A DNA stretch of 43,734 bases from Pantoea stewartii subsp. stewartii (lineage in GTDB: Bacteria > Pseudomonadota > Gammaproteobacteria > Enterobacterales > Enterobacteriaceae): NCBI RefSeq assembly GCF_008801695.1, contig NZ_VZPF01000042.1, positions 1 through 43,734 of the forward strand, given 5' to 3'. The notes beneath the pieces are model-generated. The model had not been told where the DNA came from. It saw only the letters and a program-made list of their open reading frames with translations, and searched no databases. Made by a program: the position numbers and the translations under genes. Below are positions 28,582-37,965 of this stretch, in pieces (the stretch's first letter is position 1; each line of letters starts with the position of its first letter).

Positions 28582-28615
28582 AGGCTGGCTGATTAAGATA
28601 TCACCAGCCTTTTTT
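28582..28615 (+). terminator. ydiK terminator
   Basis: AGGCTGG and CCAGCCT with a 15-base loop, followed by a T-run, 40 bases after the ydiK stop. The following bases to about 28750 are AT-rich with no gene. Confidence 0.8.
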
Positions 28616-28752
28616 CCATTAGTAGTTTTTAAGATAAAACGCATATTTAGCGCTTTAAGCCCATTTTTCGGCCTGAAATGATTATTTTTCATACATAATA
28701 ACTCTCCTCAACGCTCTTAATGATGGTCAAAATATTATTTCCTTTAAACTAA

Positions 28753-28766
28753 TAAGAGGATTCTTA
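28753..28766. promoter_or_regulatory. RcsB box of rprA
   Basis: TAAGAGGATTCTTA matches 11 of 14 positions of the RcsAB box TAAGAATATTCCTA. It is centred about 45 bases before the likely rprA start, the position of an activator. RcsB activation of rprA is established in E. coli. Confidence 0.75.
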
Positions 28767-28803
28767 AAGACGCCAGCAAGCGGTATGAATAACATATTTA
28801 ACA

Positions 28804-28909
28804 AGTTTGAAATCAACTCACTGATTTCTAAACACCCTTATTTCCCCTGAGTAGCGTAAAGAATTGCTGTGTGTAGTCTTTGCCCACCCCCTGTGATGGG
28901 CTTTTTTTT
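28804..28909 (+). ncRNA. rprA: Small RNA RprA
   Basis: The 3' two-thirds match E. coli RprA almost exactly: the conserved CCCCTGAGT seed region, then GAATTGCTGTGTGTAGTCTT and the terminator GCCCA-CCCCCTG-TGATGGGC followed by eight T residues. The 5' part keeps the first stem-loop with changed bases (GAAATCA-ACTCAC-TGATTTC). The 5' end (about 28804) is inferred from a -10-like CATATT at 28793-28798. RprA is an Hfq-dependent RNA that activates rpoS translation and lowers csgD and others; it is induced by Rcs. It lies just behind ydiK, as in E. coli. Confidence 0.93.
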
Positions 28910-29053
28910 GCCTGTCGAAAAGGGGTTGCGCCCTCTTTTTACCGGTCAAGGCCGAAGAGCAACCTCGCCCCATATACGCTTTCCGCGCAAGTGATATCTC
29001 GACAACCGGAGCGGGTCAGCACTGATCAACCCCGTCTGTTTTTCCGCCGGGAA

Positions 29054-29080
29054 TAAAAAAGCCAGCTTGCGCTGGCCTTA
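29054..29080 (-). terminator. ppsA terminator
   Basis: On the minus strand GCCAGC-GCAA-GCTGGC is followed by TTTTTT, about 25 bases after the ppsA stop. The stretch 28910-29053 between rprA and this terminator has no gene. Confidence 0.85.
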
Positions 29081-29102
29081 AAGTAACAGTGTAAACGTCG
29101 CG

Positions 29103-31487
29103 TCAGGCAGACTTATTCAGGGCCGCCAGGCTCAGCCACGTTTCCACGACGGTATCCGGGTTAAGTGACAAACTGTCGATGCCCTGCTCCATCAACCAGG
29201 CCGCAAAATCCTGATGATCCGAAGGCCCTTGTCCACAGATACCGACGTATTTACCCTGTTTTTTCGCCGCCTTGATCGCCATGGACAGTAAGGCTTTCAC
29301 CGCCTCATTGCGTTCATCAAACAGGGCAGACACGACGCCGGAATCACGATCGAGCCCCAGCGCCAGCTGCGTCATGTCGTTCGAGCCAATGGAGAAGCCG
29401 TCAAAGTGCTGTAAAAACTGCTCCGCCAGCAGAGCATTTGACGGGATTTCACACATCATAATGACCTTCAGTCCGTTCTCACCCCGCTTCAGGCCCTGAC
29501 GACCTAACTCTTCGACCACCGCCTGCGCCTGGTCCACCGTACGTACAAACGGCACCATGATCTCGACATTGGTCAGTCCCATGTCATTTCGCACCCGCTT
29601 CACCGCTTCACACTCAAGCGCAAAACAGTCGCGGAAGCTTTCTGACACGTAACGGCCAGCGCCGCGGAAGCCCAGCATGGGGTTCTCTTCTTCCGGTTCG
29701 TATCGTTCTCCGCCGACCAGATTGGCGTATTCATTGGTTTTGAAGTCGGACAATCGCACAATCACCCGTTTGGGTGCGAATGCCGCGCCAAGGGTAGCGA
29801 TACCTTCAGTCAGGCGCGCAATGTAGAACTCGACGGGATCGTCAAAGCCTTTCATCAGCTGACGAATGTGTTGCTGCAACGCCGGCGGTTGTTGGTCAAA
29901 CTCAAGCAGCGCTTTAGGATGCACACCGATCATGCGGTTGATGATGAACTCCAGGCGCGCCAGCCCAACCCCTTCATTGGGTAAGCAGGCAAAATCAAAG
30001 GCGCGATCCGGGTTACCCACGTTCATCATCACCTTCAGCGGCAGGTCCGGCATGGTATCGACCTGCGAACTGGTCACGTCAAAATCGAGCAGTTCGTCGT
30101 AAACATAGCCGGTATCGCCTTCCGCACAGGACACGGTCACGGTATGACCTTCTTTCAGGCGCTCGGTGGCATCGCCGCACCCGACCACCGCCGGAATTCC
30201 CAATTCACGCGCTATAATCGCGGCATGACAGGTACGCCCCCCGCGATTGGTGACAATAGCGGAGGCCTTTTTCATGATCGGTTCCCAGTCAGGATCGGTC
30301 ATATCGGTCACCAGCACGTCACCTTTTTCGATACGGTTCATTTCGCTGATGTCATGAATCACCTTAACCGGCCCGGCACCAATGCGATGGCCAATTGCAC
30401 GGCCTTCAATGACCACATTTCCCTGGCCTTGCAGGGTGTAACGCTCCATCACCTGACCATTTGAGCGCACGGTTTCCGGTCGCGCCTGCACGATGAACAG
30501 CTTGCCGGTATGCCCGTCTTTTGCCCATTCAATATCCATCGGGCGCTTATAGTGCTGCTCGATCAGTACCGCCTGCTGTGCCAGCGCCTGAACTTCGCTG
30601 TCGTTCAGGCAGAAGCGGTCGCGTTCCGTTTCCGGCACATCCTCGATTCGCACCTGCTCGCCGTGCTCACGTGAATCGGCATACACCATCCGCACTTTTT
30701 TCGAGCCCATGTTGCGGCGCACGATTGCCGGACGCTTCGCGGCCAGTGTGGGTTTATGCACGTAAAACTCATCCGGGTTGACAGCGCCCTGCACCACCAT
30801 TTCGCCCAGCCCCAGCGCCGCCGTGATAAACACCACCTGATCAAAGCCAGATTCCGTATCAATGGTAAACATCACGCCTGATGCGGCCAGATCGGAACGG
30901 ACCATACGCTGTATGCCTGCCGACAGGGCAACACCCCGGTGATCGTAGCCCTGATGAACACGGTAAGAGATGGCACGATCGTTAAACAGGGATGCGTAAA
31001 CATGTTTCACCGCTACCATCACAGCTTCGATGCCCTGCACGTTCAGAAAGGTTTCCTGTTGTCCGGCAAAGGAGGCATCGGGCATATCTTCTGCGGTGGC
31101 CGAGGAGCGTACGGCAAAAGAGGCCTCGGCATCGTCTGCTGAGAGCTGTTCGTAGGCCGACAAAATGGCGGCTTCAAGTTCAGGCTGGAAGGGCGTTTCG
31201 ACGACCCACTGACGAATCTGCTTACCTGCTTTCGCCAGTTGATCAACATCATCAATATTGGTGTCATCCAGCAATGCATAAATACGCTGGTTCAGACCGC
31301 TCTGCTCAAGAAACTGATTAAAGGCCCAGGAGGTGGTCGCGAAACCATTGGGTACCGAAACCCCCAGAGAGGACAAATTGGTAATCATCTCACCCAGAGA
31401 CGCATTTTTGCCTCCTACCCGATCAACATCATGCATGCCAAGCTGGTTGTACCAGAGTACTAACGGCTGTTCGCCTTTATTGGACAT
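29103..31487 (-). CDS. ppsA: Phosphoenolpyruvate synthase
   Basis: PpsA converts pyruvate and ATP to PEP, AMP and phosphate, opening gluconeogenesis. The 794-residue protein (E. coli: 792) has the PEP/pyruvate-binding N-terminal domain ([31 protein letters not shown]), the phosphohistidine domain with [15 protein letters not shown] (His at about 421), and the PEP-utilising barrel with [32 protein letters not shown] and the C-terminal CGQGPSDH with the catalytic cysteine. The divergent ppsR encodes its regulator. A candidate Cra site about 90 bases upstream fits Cra activation. Confidence 0.98.
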   Translation of the reverse strand: MSNKGEQPLVLWYNQLGMHDVDRVGGKNASLGEMITNLSSLGVSVPNGFATTSWAFNQFLEQSGLNQRIYALLDDTNIDDVDQLAKAGKQIRQWVVETPFQPELEAAILSAYEQLSADDAEASFAVRSSATAEDMPDASFAGQQETFLNVQGIEAVMVAVKHVYASLFNDRAISYRVHQGYDHRGVALSAGIQRMVRSDLAASGVMFTIDTESGFDQVVFITAALGLGEMVVQGAVNPDEFYVHKPTLAAKRPAIVRRNMGSKKVRMVYADSREHGEQVRIEDVPETERDRFCLNDSEVQALAQQAVLIEQHYKRPMDIEWAKDGHTGKLFIVQARPETVRSNGQVMERYTLQGQGNVVIEGRAIGHRIGAGPVKVIHDISEMNRIEKGDVLVTDMTDPDWEPIMKKASAIVTNRGGRTCHAAIIARELGIPAVVGCGDATERLKEGHTVTVSCAEGDTGYVYDELLDFDVTSSQVDTMPDLPLKVMMNVGNPDRAFDFACLPNEGVGLARLEFIINRMIGVHPKALLEFDQQPPALQQHIRQLMKGFDDPVEFYIARLTEGIATLGAAFAPKRVIVRLSDFKTNEYANLVGGERYEPEEENPMLGFRGAGRYVSESFRDCFALECEAVKRVRNDMGLTNVEIMVPFVRTVDQAQAVVEELGRQGLKRGENGLKVIMMCEIPSNALLAEQFLQHFDGFSIGSNDMTQLALGLDRDSGVVSALFDERNEAVKALLSMAIKAAKKQGKYVGICGQGPSDHQDFAAWLMEQGIDSLSLNPDTVVETWLSLAALNKSA

Positions 31488-31576
31488 TGAACTGATCCTT
31501 TATTAATGAATGGGCACATGGAAAATCCTGCTATTAACACAATCAGCCTGGCATAACGTTTTGGCAAACACGATCT

Positions 31577-31590
31577 GTTGAATCGTTAAA
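31577..31590. promoter_or_regulatory. Candidate Cra (FruR) site of ppsA
   Basis: GTTGAATCGTTAAA matches 11 of 14 bases of the Cra consensus GCTGAATCGTTTCA. Its place about 90 bases upstream of the ppsA start fits Cra activation of ppsA, which is known in E. coli. Confidence 0.7.
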
Positions 31591-31700
31591 GCAGATTCTG
31601 CACGGCAGTTTCAGACTATAACCCGCTTTTTTAAGACGTTGCGCAAAGGATATTTTTTTATCACAACCTACTCATTTAAAAGTGTTTTTCATTTCAATGC

Positions 31701-31758
31701 CGCCTGAAGCGTCGTTTTTGTTGCGCAACAAGGCGGGTGGAAAAGGCAGCTTCAGGCG
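31701..31758. repeat. Nested palindromes between ppsA and ppsR
   Basis: CGCCTGAAGC (31701-31710) pairs perfectly with GCTTCAGGCG (31749-31758). Between the arms is a second perfect palindrome, TTGTTGCGCAACAA (31718-31731). The arrangement could form a cruciform or a long RNA hairpin with an internal stem. No T-run is adjacent. Confidence 0.7.
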
Positions 31759-31927
31759 CGCTTTTCATGGCAAATCTGTGGCGGAGAAAAGGAATATTTT
31801 CTGTCGGTTATGCTAAAACTGTACGACAAATGGTTAAGCCAGACTTCACATGCCCCCGCTGGGATTCGCGCGCCTGAACTTAACCCTGCTCCGTCTTTTC
31901 ACGACTTCCTTGCACGAGGCATGCTCC

Positions 31928-32755
31928 ATGACCACCGACAGAAGCGTTTTTTATATCTCCGACGGCACTGCGATTACAGCCGAAGTGTTAGGCCACGCTG
32001 TGCTATCGCAGTTTCCCGTAAACACCAACAGTGTCACCCTGCCGTTCGTTGAGAATGTTCAGCGCGCGCAGGCGGTTAAAGCGCAGATCAATGCCCTTTT
32101 TCAGCAAAGCGGCGTGCGTCCACTGGTCTTTTTTTCTATCGTCACGCCGGAAGTGCGCGACATCATTCTGCAAAGTGACGGGTTTTGTCAGGACATTGTT
32201 CAGGCGCTGGTCGCTCCGCTTCAGCAGGAGCTTGGCCTCGCACCGGCACCGGTCGCACACCGAACGCACGGACTGGATGCCAGCAATCTGGGTAAATACG
32301 ATGCGCGTATTGCGGCGATTGATTACACCCTGGCACATGATGACGGCATTTCACTGCGCGGCCTGGAAGACGCGCAGGTCATTCTGTTAGGCGTTTCCCG
32401 TTGTGGTAAAACCCCCACCAGCCTCTATCTGGCGATGCAGTTTGGTATTCGTGCCGCGAACTATCCGTTTATTGCCGATGATATGGATAACCTGAAACTG
32501 CCGCCCGCTCTGCGCCAGCATCAGCATAAACTGTTTGGCCTGACAATTGACCCGGAACGCCTGGCGGCCATACGTCAGGAACGCGCGGAAAATACCCGCT
32601 ATGCTTCCCTGCGTCAGTGTCGACTGGAGGTGGGCGAAGTGGAAGCGCTGTTCCGTACCCACCAGATTCGCTATCTCAACAGTACCAACTATTCCGTGGA
32701 AGAGATCGCCACCAAGATCCTCGATATTATGGGCCTGACGCGCCGCATGTACTGA
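31928..32755 (+). CDS. ppsR: PEP synthase regulatory protein PpsR
   Basis: PpsR (DUF299) is a bifunctional enzyme that inactivates PpsA by ADP-dependent phosphorylation of a threonine and reactivates it by phosphate-dependent dephosphorylation. The 275-residue protein starts [19 protein letters not shown]. Visible are the family motifs [17 protein letters not shown] and the P-loop-like [15 protein letters not shown] (about 154-168), [11 protein letters not shown], and the C-terminal [16 protein letters not shown] chose the ATG at 31928 because GAGG lies eight bases upstream and the start aligns with E. coli. Confidence 0.97.
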   Translation: MTTDRSVFYISDGTAITAEVLGHAVLSQFPVNTNSVTLPFVENVQRAQAVKAQINALFQQSGVRPLVFFSIVTPEVRDIILQSDGFCQDIVQALVAPLQQELGLAPAPVAHRTHGLDASNLGKYDARIAAIDYTLAHDDGISLRGLEDAQVILLGVSRCGKTPTSLYLAMQFGIRAANYPFIADDMDNLKLPPALRQHQHKLFGLTIDPERLAAIRQERAENTRYASLRQCRLEVGEVEALFRTHQIRYLNSTNYSVEEIATKILDIMGLTRRMY

Positions 32756-32763
32756 TCCGCCGC

Positions 32764-32792
32764 CGGCAGCGCCCTGTAACGTGGCGCTGCCG
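32764..32792 (+). terminator. ppsR terminator hairpin
   Basis: CGGCAGCGCC and GGCGCTGCCG form a 10-bp stem with a nine-base loop just after the ppsR stop, followed by TAATTTTG, a weak T-run. Confidence 0.65.
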
Positions 32793-32906
32793 TAATTTTG
32801 CCTGCCATTGTCACGTTGATGCTTGAATTCACAAGCTAATGGTTTATTGTGACCCTCATCACTTCCCGGTATTCCACCGCTGCGAAGAACACATTTAGAG
32901 AACACC

Positions 32907-33953
32907 ATGAATAAAACTGACGAACTGCGCACGGCGCGCATTGGCAGCCTGATCTCTCCTGCCAGTCTGGCAGCTGAATATCCGCTTTCCTCCGACATGG
33001 CCGATAATATCACCGCAGCACGCAAGCGCATTGCGCGCATCCTCACGGGCGACGATCCCCGTCTGCTGGTCGTGATTGGTCCCTGCTCCCTGCATGACCC
33101 GGTGGCGGCTTTAGACTATGCCCGGCGTTTAAATGCGCTGCGCGAGCAGTATCAGGACCGGCTGGAAATCGTGATGCGGGCCTATTTTGAAAAGCCACGT
33201 ACGGTGGTCGGCTGGAAAGGCCTGATCTCCGATCCGGATCTGGACGGTAGCTTTGATGTGAACCGCGGCATCGGCATTGCCCGTAAACTACTGATTGATA
33301 TCAACGCACTCGGCTTACCCACAGCAACGGAATTTCTGGATATGGTGATCGGGCAGTTTATTGCCGATCTGATCAGTTGGGGGGCCATTGGAGCCCGCAC
33401 CACTGAAAGCCAGATCCATCGTGAAATGGCCTCTGCGCTCTCCTGTCCTGTCGGCTTCAAAAACGGCACCGATGGCAATGTGCGTATTGCTGTGGATGCC
33501 ATTCGCGCTGCCCGAACCAGCCATATGTTCCTGTCGCCGGATAAACAGGGGCAGATGACCATTTACCAGACCAGCGGCAACCCGCACGGCCATGTGATTT
33601 TACGTGGCGGTAAACAGCCCAATTATCATGCCACCGATGTCGCCGAGGCGACTGCCTGCCTGAATGAATTCGGCTTAGCGCCACAGCTGGTGATTGATTT
33701 CAGCCACGGCAACTGCCTGAAACAGCATCGTCGTCAGCGCGACGTTGCTGCTGATGTGGCTGAACAGATCAAAGGAGGTTCACGCGCGGTAGCGGGCGTG
33801 ATGATCGAAAGTTTTATCGAAGAAGGCAATCAGAAAGTGGTGAGCGGTGAGCCCCTGACGTACGGTCAGTCCATCACCGATCCCTGCCTCAACTGGCAAG
33901 ACAGCGAAGCTGTACTGGCCCTGTTAGCTGAGGCAGTTTCTCACCGTTTATAA
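32907..33953 (+). CDS. aroH: DAHP synthase, Trp-sensitive type
   Basis: AroH condenses PEP and erythrose 4-phosphate to DAHP, the first step of aromatic amino acid synthesis. Its 348 residues equal E. coli AroH, and MNKTDELRTARI matches its start. Class I motifs are present: VIGPCSLHDP, YFEKPRTVVGWKGL, ATEFLDM, GARTTESQIHREMASAL, GFKNGTDG, and the metal-binding DFSHGNC. I assigned AroH rather than AroF/G by overall similarity and place after ppsR. No clear TrpR operator is visible upstream. The stop is one base from the stop of the convergent selO. Confidence 0.95.
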   Translation: MNKTDELRTARIGSLISPASLAAEYPLSSDMADNITAARKRIARILTGDDPRLLVVIGPCSLHDPVAALDYARRLNALREQYQDRLEIVMRAYFEKPRTVVGWKGLISDPDLDGSFDVNRGIGIARKLLIDINALGLPTATEFLDMVIGQFIADLISWGAIGARTTESQIHREMASALSCPVGFKNGTDGNVRIAVDAIRAARTSHMFLSPDKQGQMTIYQTSGNPHGHVILRGGKQPNYHATDVAEATACLNEFGLAPQLVIDFSHGNCLKQHRRQRDVAADVAEQIKGGSRAVAGVMIESFIEEGNQKVVSGEPLTYGQSITDPCLNWQDSEAVLALLAEAVSHRL

Positions 33954-35207
33954 CTTAGCTGGAACAACTGACTTCCAGTGATTTGCCCCAGTCCGGCGGC
34001 CGTTGACGATACTCAGCGGCCGTCGCGTCACTGAAGGGCTGCTGAAGCGCCTGATGTAAACGGGCCAGCGCCCCGCTCTCACCCTGCTCCGCCGCCTCGA
34101 TCGCCTGCTGTGCCAGATAATTTCGCAAGACCAGCGCCGGATTGGCCGCTTTCATCACCTGTTGGCGCGTCGCATCGCTGACCTGCTCCTGCAACAAACG
34201 GGTGCGGTAATCCTGATACCAGCGATCAAAGGCAGCGCGATCGATAAATTCATCCCGTAACGGCGATCGCTGTTCTGACTGCTGCGTTTCACTGAGCAGG
34301 CGGAACGTCAGCGTATAATCGCGCCGTTCCTGACTCATTAAGCTGAGCAGACCGGTCAGAATCGCGTTATCCCCTGCCTCTTCGGTCAGAAAGCCCAGTT
34401 TCGCCCGCATCCGCTGGCCCCAGACGCGCATCAGTTCGTTTTCATAACCGCTCAGCGCCTGCTTTAGCTGCTCTGTACTGAGTAATCCTGAGAGGGCATG
34501 CGCCAGACGATTAAGATTCCACAGACCGATCATCGGCTGATTCTCGAAGCTGTAGCGCCCCTGGTAATCACTGTGATTACAGATAAAGTCCGGCTGGTAG
34601 TCATCCAGAAAACCGTAAGGACCGTAATCCATCGTCAGGCCAAGGATCGACATGTTGTCGGTATTCATCACACCATGCGCAAAGCCCACGCTCTGCCACT
34701 GCGCAATCAGGCGTGCTGTGCGCAGGACGATATCGGCGAACCACAGATAATAACGGTCGGCGTCCTCCGTCAGATGCGGCCAGTGATGACGAATGGCATA
34801 CTCCGCCAGCTGTTTGACCTTGTCAGGCTGCTGGCTGTAAAAGAAGTGTTCGAAATGGCCAAAGCGCAGATGACTCGGCGCGATCCGCATCAGCATTGCA
34901 CCGCGCTCAGCGGTTTCACGGTAAACCGGCTCATCGCTGATGGCTATCGTTAACGCGCGCGTGGTCGGGATCCCCAGATGGTGCAGCGCCTCCGAGGCCA
35001 GAAACTCACGCACCGTCGAGCGCACCACAGCACGACCATCGCCCATGCGCGAATACGGCGTCAGCCCTGCTCCTTTTAAATGCCAGTCGAGACGGCTGCC
35101 GTCTTGCTGGCGCTGCTCACCCAGCAGAATGCCGCGCCCGTCACCCAGCTGACCTGCCCAGACGCCGAACTGATGGCCACTGTATACCTGCGCCAGCGGT
35201 TGCATAC

Positions 35208-35398
35208 CCGGCAACAGGCTTTGTTGAATAAATGGATTTTATGCTGTGGTACTATGAAAACGGTTGTTTCAGATAACATAAAATCAATGCGTTACATGCT
35301 TGCGTATGACGGTGTTCTGTCTGGCATCAGCGTTTTCTACCAAAACAGTGCAGACAAAACAGAATGATTACCTATTATTCAACAAAGCCCCGGCAACA
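35208..35398. repeat. 9-bp target site duplication around the small element
   Basis: CCGGCAACA occurs directly on both sides of the element, at 35208-35216 and 35390-35398. A 9-bp duplication is what IS903-group transposases make. This shows the element arrived by transposition. Confidence 0.95.
35217..35389. mobile_element. 173-bp MITE-like element with IS903-type ends
   Basis: Both ends read GGCTTTGTTGAATAA inward (15 bp perfect). The left end shares 17 bases with the IS end at 314-331. The interior (about 140 bp) does not resemble the IS903 transposase start and has no transposase. It holds only a 37-codon open frame, at 35254-35367 on the plus strand, which begins MKTVVSDNIKSMRYML. The element is therefore a non-autonomous passenger that needs a transposase supplied elsewhere. 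It interrupts selO. Confidence 0.9.
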
Positions 35399-35664
35399 GT
35401 GACGCACCGTACCAGACACCGTGCCCCTGCCCGGTAAACAGATCGCTCTCCAGCGCCATTTCGTGCGCCAGCGGACCGTTGTGATATAACAGTCTGCCAC
35501 CGGCAAGCGGGGTGAGATGTAAGGCGGTATAAGTACCCGAAAGCTCTCGAAACCAGCTGTTGTCAAAGACCATGTCTACTCCCAAACGACACCGGGTATC
35601 GTATGATAAAACCCACAGTGTAGCGTTGATAGCCGGGATTAAACAGGCGACAGTCGTGCAAATA

Positions 35665-36399
35665 TCAGGGAGAGTGCAGGAATTGCTCGGAGTAGATCAA
35701 GGACTCAAACGCATCAGATTTCACCACCGGGAACAAGGCCCCCTGCAGATGCACATTACTTAGATGGCTAACTTTATCCAGTAAAATTTCGTCATCTACG
35801 CCACAAATAATCATCCGATCGCAATGGCTACGGAAATTATCAATGATGCTTTGCATAAATGGTAAAAAAGAAGCACGTTTAGCAAGCGACTGAATAAAGT
35901 GTTTATCCAGCCTGATACAGCTAAACAGATTATCGTAAACGGCAGTCGTCGACGATTTCCCCGCGCCAAAATGCGACAGAGACAATTTAAACTCACCATA
36001 TAACGCCGCGAGAAGCGGATTATTTTTTCCCAAATGGAGCGAGAGAAACGTTTCGCTGATATCCAACCTTAAAAAGGGCAGTTGTTTTATTTTACGCGTC
36101 AGAAACTCACTTTCTAGCAGGGTGCTTGCCATGCCCTCGTCTGTGGGCATAAAGGCCAGCAGATTGTGCGTTTCGAAAAAGGTCTGATGCTTTTCCAGTA
36201 ACGAAACCTGCCGCTGCAGCAGGCGCAGGCGCTGTGTCTCATCAAGCTGCGGCAACAGAACATCCTGCGGCAACGTGATAGGCGCACTTTCGTGGACGAA
36301 CTGGGTAGCCAGCTCAATAGCGGTTAAGTGCCCTTCCTGGGAACAGGCGGCATAAAACCAAATTTCCGACTCATAGTCGGCCGACAGATGAATTTTCAT
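35665..36399 (-). CDS. ydiV: EAL-like anti-FlhDC factor YdiV (RflP)
   Basis: In E. coli and Salmonella YdiV is a degenerate EAL-domain protein that binds FlhD and blocks flagellar gene activation. It neither makes nor degrades c-di-GMP. The 244-residue protein begins MKIHLSADYESEIWF. The EAL-family segments are present but altered: the EAL motif position reads IELATQF, then LRLDISETF, GEFKLSLSHFGAGKSS, and CIRLDKHFIQS. The terminal HLQGALFPVVKS corresponds to LQGCLWPAV of E. coli YdiV. I chose the ATG at 36399 by alignment with E. coli MKIFLENLY; no good ribosome binding site precedes it. The coding region and the 290 bases upstream are AT-richer than the neighbours. The gap 36400-36690 holds no gene. 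Confidence 0.85.
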   Translation of the reverse strand: MKIHLSADYESEIWFYAACSQEGHLTAIELATQFVHESAPITLPQDVLLPQLDETQRLRLLQRQVSLLEKHQTFFETHNLLAFMPTDEGMASTLLESEFLTRKIKQLPFLRLDISETFLSLHLGKNNPLLAALYGEFKLSLSHFGAGKSSTTAVYDNLFSCIRLDKHFIQSLAKRASFLPFMQSIIDNFRSHCDRMIICGVDDEILLDKVSHLSNVHLQGALFPVVKSDAFESLIYSEQFLHSP

Positions 36400-36690
36400 T
36401 TTACAGCCAGTATATGTGGCGATAGTGCATCGTATATGATTAAAAACTTTCTGGCAATAGTAGCAAAGGACTGATGAGATAGATATTTTTAGGCCATTAC
36501 TGGCTTTAGTTTTAAGAAAATAAACTTTAAGCCAAATAATTTTTGGGACAATTCTGTAAAGTATGAAAAAGATTCCCGCTCCCAATGTTATAAATAAAAT
36601 GAGTTGGTTAAAGCCAAATTAGGAATATTTTTTAGATCCGGTCATTTTCTGAATTAATCCGCACTAACCGGGCGGGCTTAGGTTGACAAA

Positions 36691-37149
36691 TTATATGCGT
36701 CGCGCCTGCCAAAACACTTTCCGCCAGTAGACATTATCCAGCGAGGACCGAATGACGCCCTGACTGGTTGAAGCATGGATGAAGGCGTTATCCGTGTCGT
36801 AAATGCCCACATGTAAGCCATTTTCGCCACTGCCGGTCCTGAAGAACACCAGGTCGCCGGGCAAAAGGTCCTCTTTGCTGATGCGCGTGCCGATATCACT
36901 CTGGGCGGCGGTACTGCGTGGGAGCTGCAAATCAAACTTATCCCGAAATGTCAGATAGACAAAACCCGAGCAGTCAACGACCTTGCGGCTCATGCCACCA
37001 TAGCGATACGGTGTTCCCCGCCAGCTCCCCAGTTGATCGTTGAGCTGCGCGATAACGGTAATGGAGTCAGAGAGGCGACCATTGACGGGCGGTGCACGAT
37101 GGCTACAGCCCACCAACAGTAACACCACGAACAGCAACCCCATGCGCAT
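36691..37149 (-). CDS. nlpC: NlpC/P60 lipoprotein NlpC
   Basis: NlpC is a predicted outer-membrane lipoprotein cell-wall cysteine peptidase. The ~152-residue protein has a lipoprotein signal with lipobox LLVGC, then the NlpC/P60 domain with catalytic cysteine in VVDCSGFVYLTF, the histidine in LHVGIYDTDNAFIH, and LPRSTAAQSDIG. The ATG at 37149 has AAGGA upstream; a GTG one codon earlier is possible. It follows btuCED, as in E. coli. It is the second NlpC/P60 protein of the window after mepH. Confidence 0.94.
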   Translation of the reverse strand: MRMGLLFVVLLLVGCSHRAPPVNGRLSDSITVIAQLNDQLGSWRGTPYRYGGMSRKVVDCSGFVYLTFRDKFDLQLPRSTAAQSDIGTRISKEDLLPGDLVFFRTGSGENGLHVGIYDTDNAFIHASTSQGVIRSSLDNVYWRKVFWQARRI

Positions 37150-37215
37150 CACAGCTCATCCTTAATCAGTTATAACGGGGTAAATGTAGCGGCAAAGCCC
37201 GCTACGTGGCAAGTC

Positions 37216-37965
37216 TCAGGGTAAAACCGTTAGCAGCGGACGGCCTTCCAGGGTGAGTTGTCGGAAAGGGATACCGTAGAGTGGCGTGAGCTGTTCCGGG
37301 CGCAGGACCTCACAGGGTTTGCCCTGTGCCACAACCGCGCCCTGATGCAACAGCCAGACCCGATCGGCATGCCACAGGCTGTGGTTAAGGTCATGGCTGC
37401 TGGCAATCACACAAACCCCTGCACGACAGAGTTCCTGAATCAGATTATCGACAGCGTGTTGCTGCGCCACATCCAGCGCCGTCATGGGTTCGTCAAGAAT
37501 CAGCAGTTTACCGTCCGCATTAATCTGCGGATCGATTTGTGCCATGACCGCACAGAGCCGGACGCGCTGCCATTCGCCCCCGGAAAGCTGATTCAGCGGT
37601 CGGGAGAGTTTTTCTGCCAACTGCAGCCGGGCGAGTAAGCTCATTAACCGCGCATCATTGTGTGGCCCTGAAGACGCCAGATGCAAACGAAGATAGTGAT
37701 AAACCGGCATCATGCCGGGTGGCAGCTGCTGTTGAGGCAGCCAGCCGCGCACCCGGGCCAGCGCCGGTCCGGGCCAGTCAGCCAGCGCTTTATCCTGTAA
37801 AGTCATCTGACCGGTTATCGGCTCCAGACCGGCCAGCGCGGACAACAAGGTGCTTTTGCCCGCGCCATTCGGCCCCACCAGATGGATCAGATGCCCGGCA
37901 TGAAGCGCACCGCTCACCGGTTGCAGCCGTCCGGCAACGGCGACCGCTTGCAGGCTGAGTAACAC
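37216..37965 (-). CDS. btuD: Vitamin B12 ABC transporter ATPase BtuD
   Basis: BtuD energises cobalamin import through BtuC with the periplasmic binding protein BtuF. The 249-residue protein has Walker A GPNGAGKST (about 34-42), the Q-loop in WLPQQQLPP, the signature LSGGEWQRVRL, Walker B LLILDEPMTALD and H-loop ASSHDLNHSLW. It starts immediately after the btuE stop, so translation is probably coupled. Confidence 0.97.
   Translation of the reverse strand: MLLSLQAVAVAGRLQPVSGALHAGHLIHLVGPNGAGKSTLLSALAGLEPITGQMTLQDKALADWPGPALARVRGWLPQQQLPPGMMPVYHYLRLHLASSGPHNDARLMSLLARLQLAEKLSRPLNQLSGGEWQRVRLCAVMAQIDPQINADGKLLILDEPMTALDVAQQHAVDNLIQELCRAGVCVIASSHDLNHSLWHADRVWLLHQGAVVAQGKPCEVLRPEQLTPLYGIPFRQLTLEGRPLLTVLP

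Larger units (their letters stand above)
31488..31927. other. ppsA-ppsR divergent intergenic region
   Basis: These 440 bases hold no convincing gene. They contain the candidate Cra site at 31577-31590 and a nested palindromic block at 31701-31758. A reading frame open upstream of ppsR to 31850 has no homology. Confidence 0.6.
33955..35573 (-). pseudogene. selO: Protein adenylyltransferase SelO, split by a 173-bp element
   Basis: SelO (YdiU) is a pseudokinase-fold enzyme that transfers AMP to Ser/Thr/Tyr of proteins. The N-terminus runs from the ATG at 35573 (MVFDNSWFRELSGTYTAL, with GGGAG just upstream) to GVWYGASLLPG. The element at 35217-35389 then ends the frame with LC and a stop. Homology resumes exactly at [21 protein letters not shown] and continues to the end without further damage: [28 protein letters not shown] loop ([12 protein letters not shown]), LDYGPYG-like ([12 protein letters not shown]), and [15 protein letters not shown]. 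Without the element and one 9-bp repeat, the frame is restored to about 478 residues, like E. coli. A shortened protein from ATG 35214 would lack the N-terminal ~65 residues. Confidence 0.93.

Noticed and set aside
32793..32906. TrpR operator before aroH
   Set aside because: E. coli aroH has a CTAGT-type operator. I looked for paired CTAG half-sites in this interval and found none.
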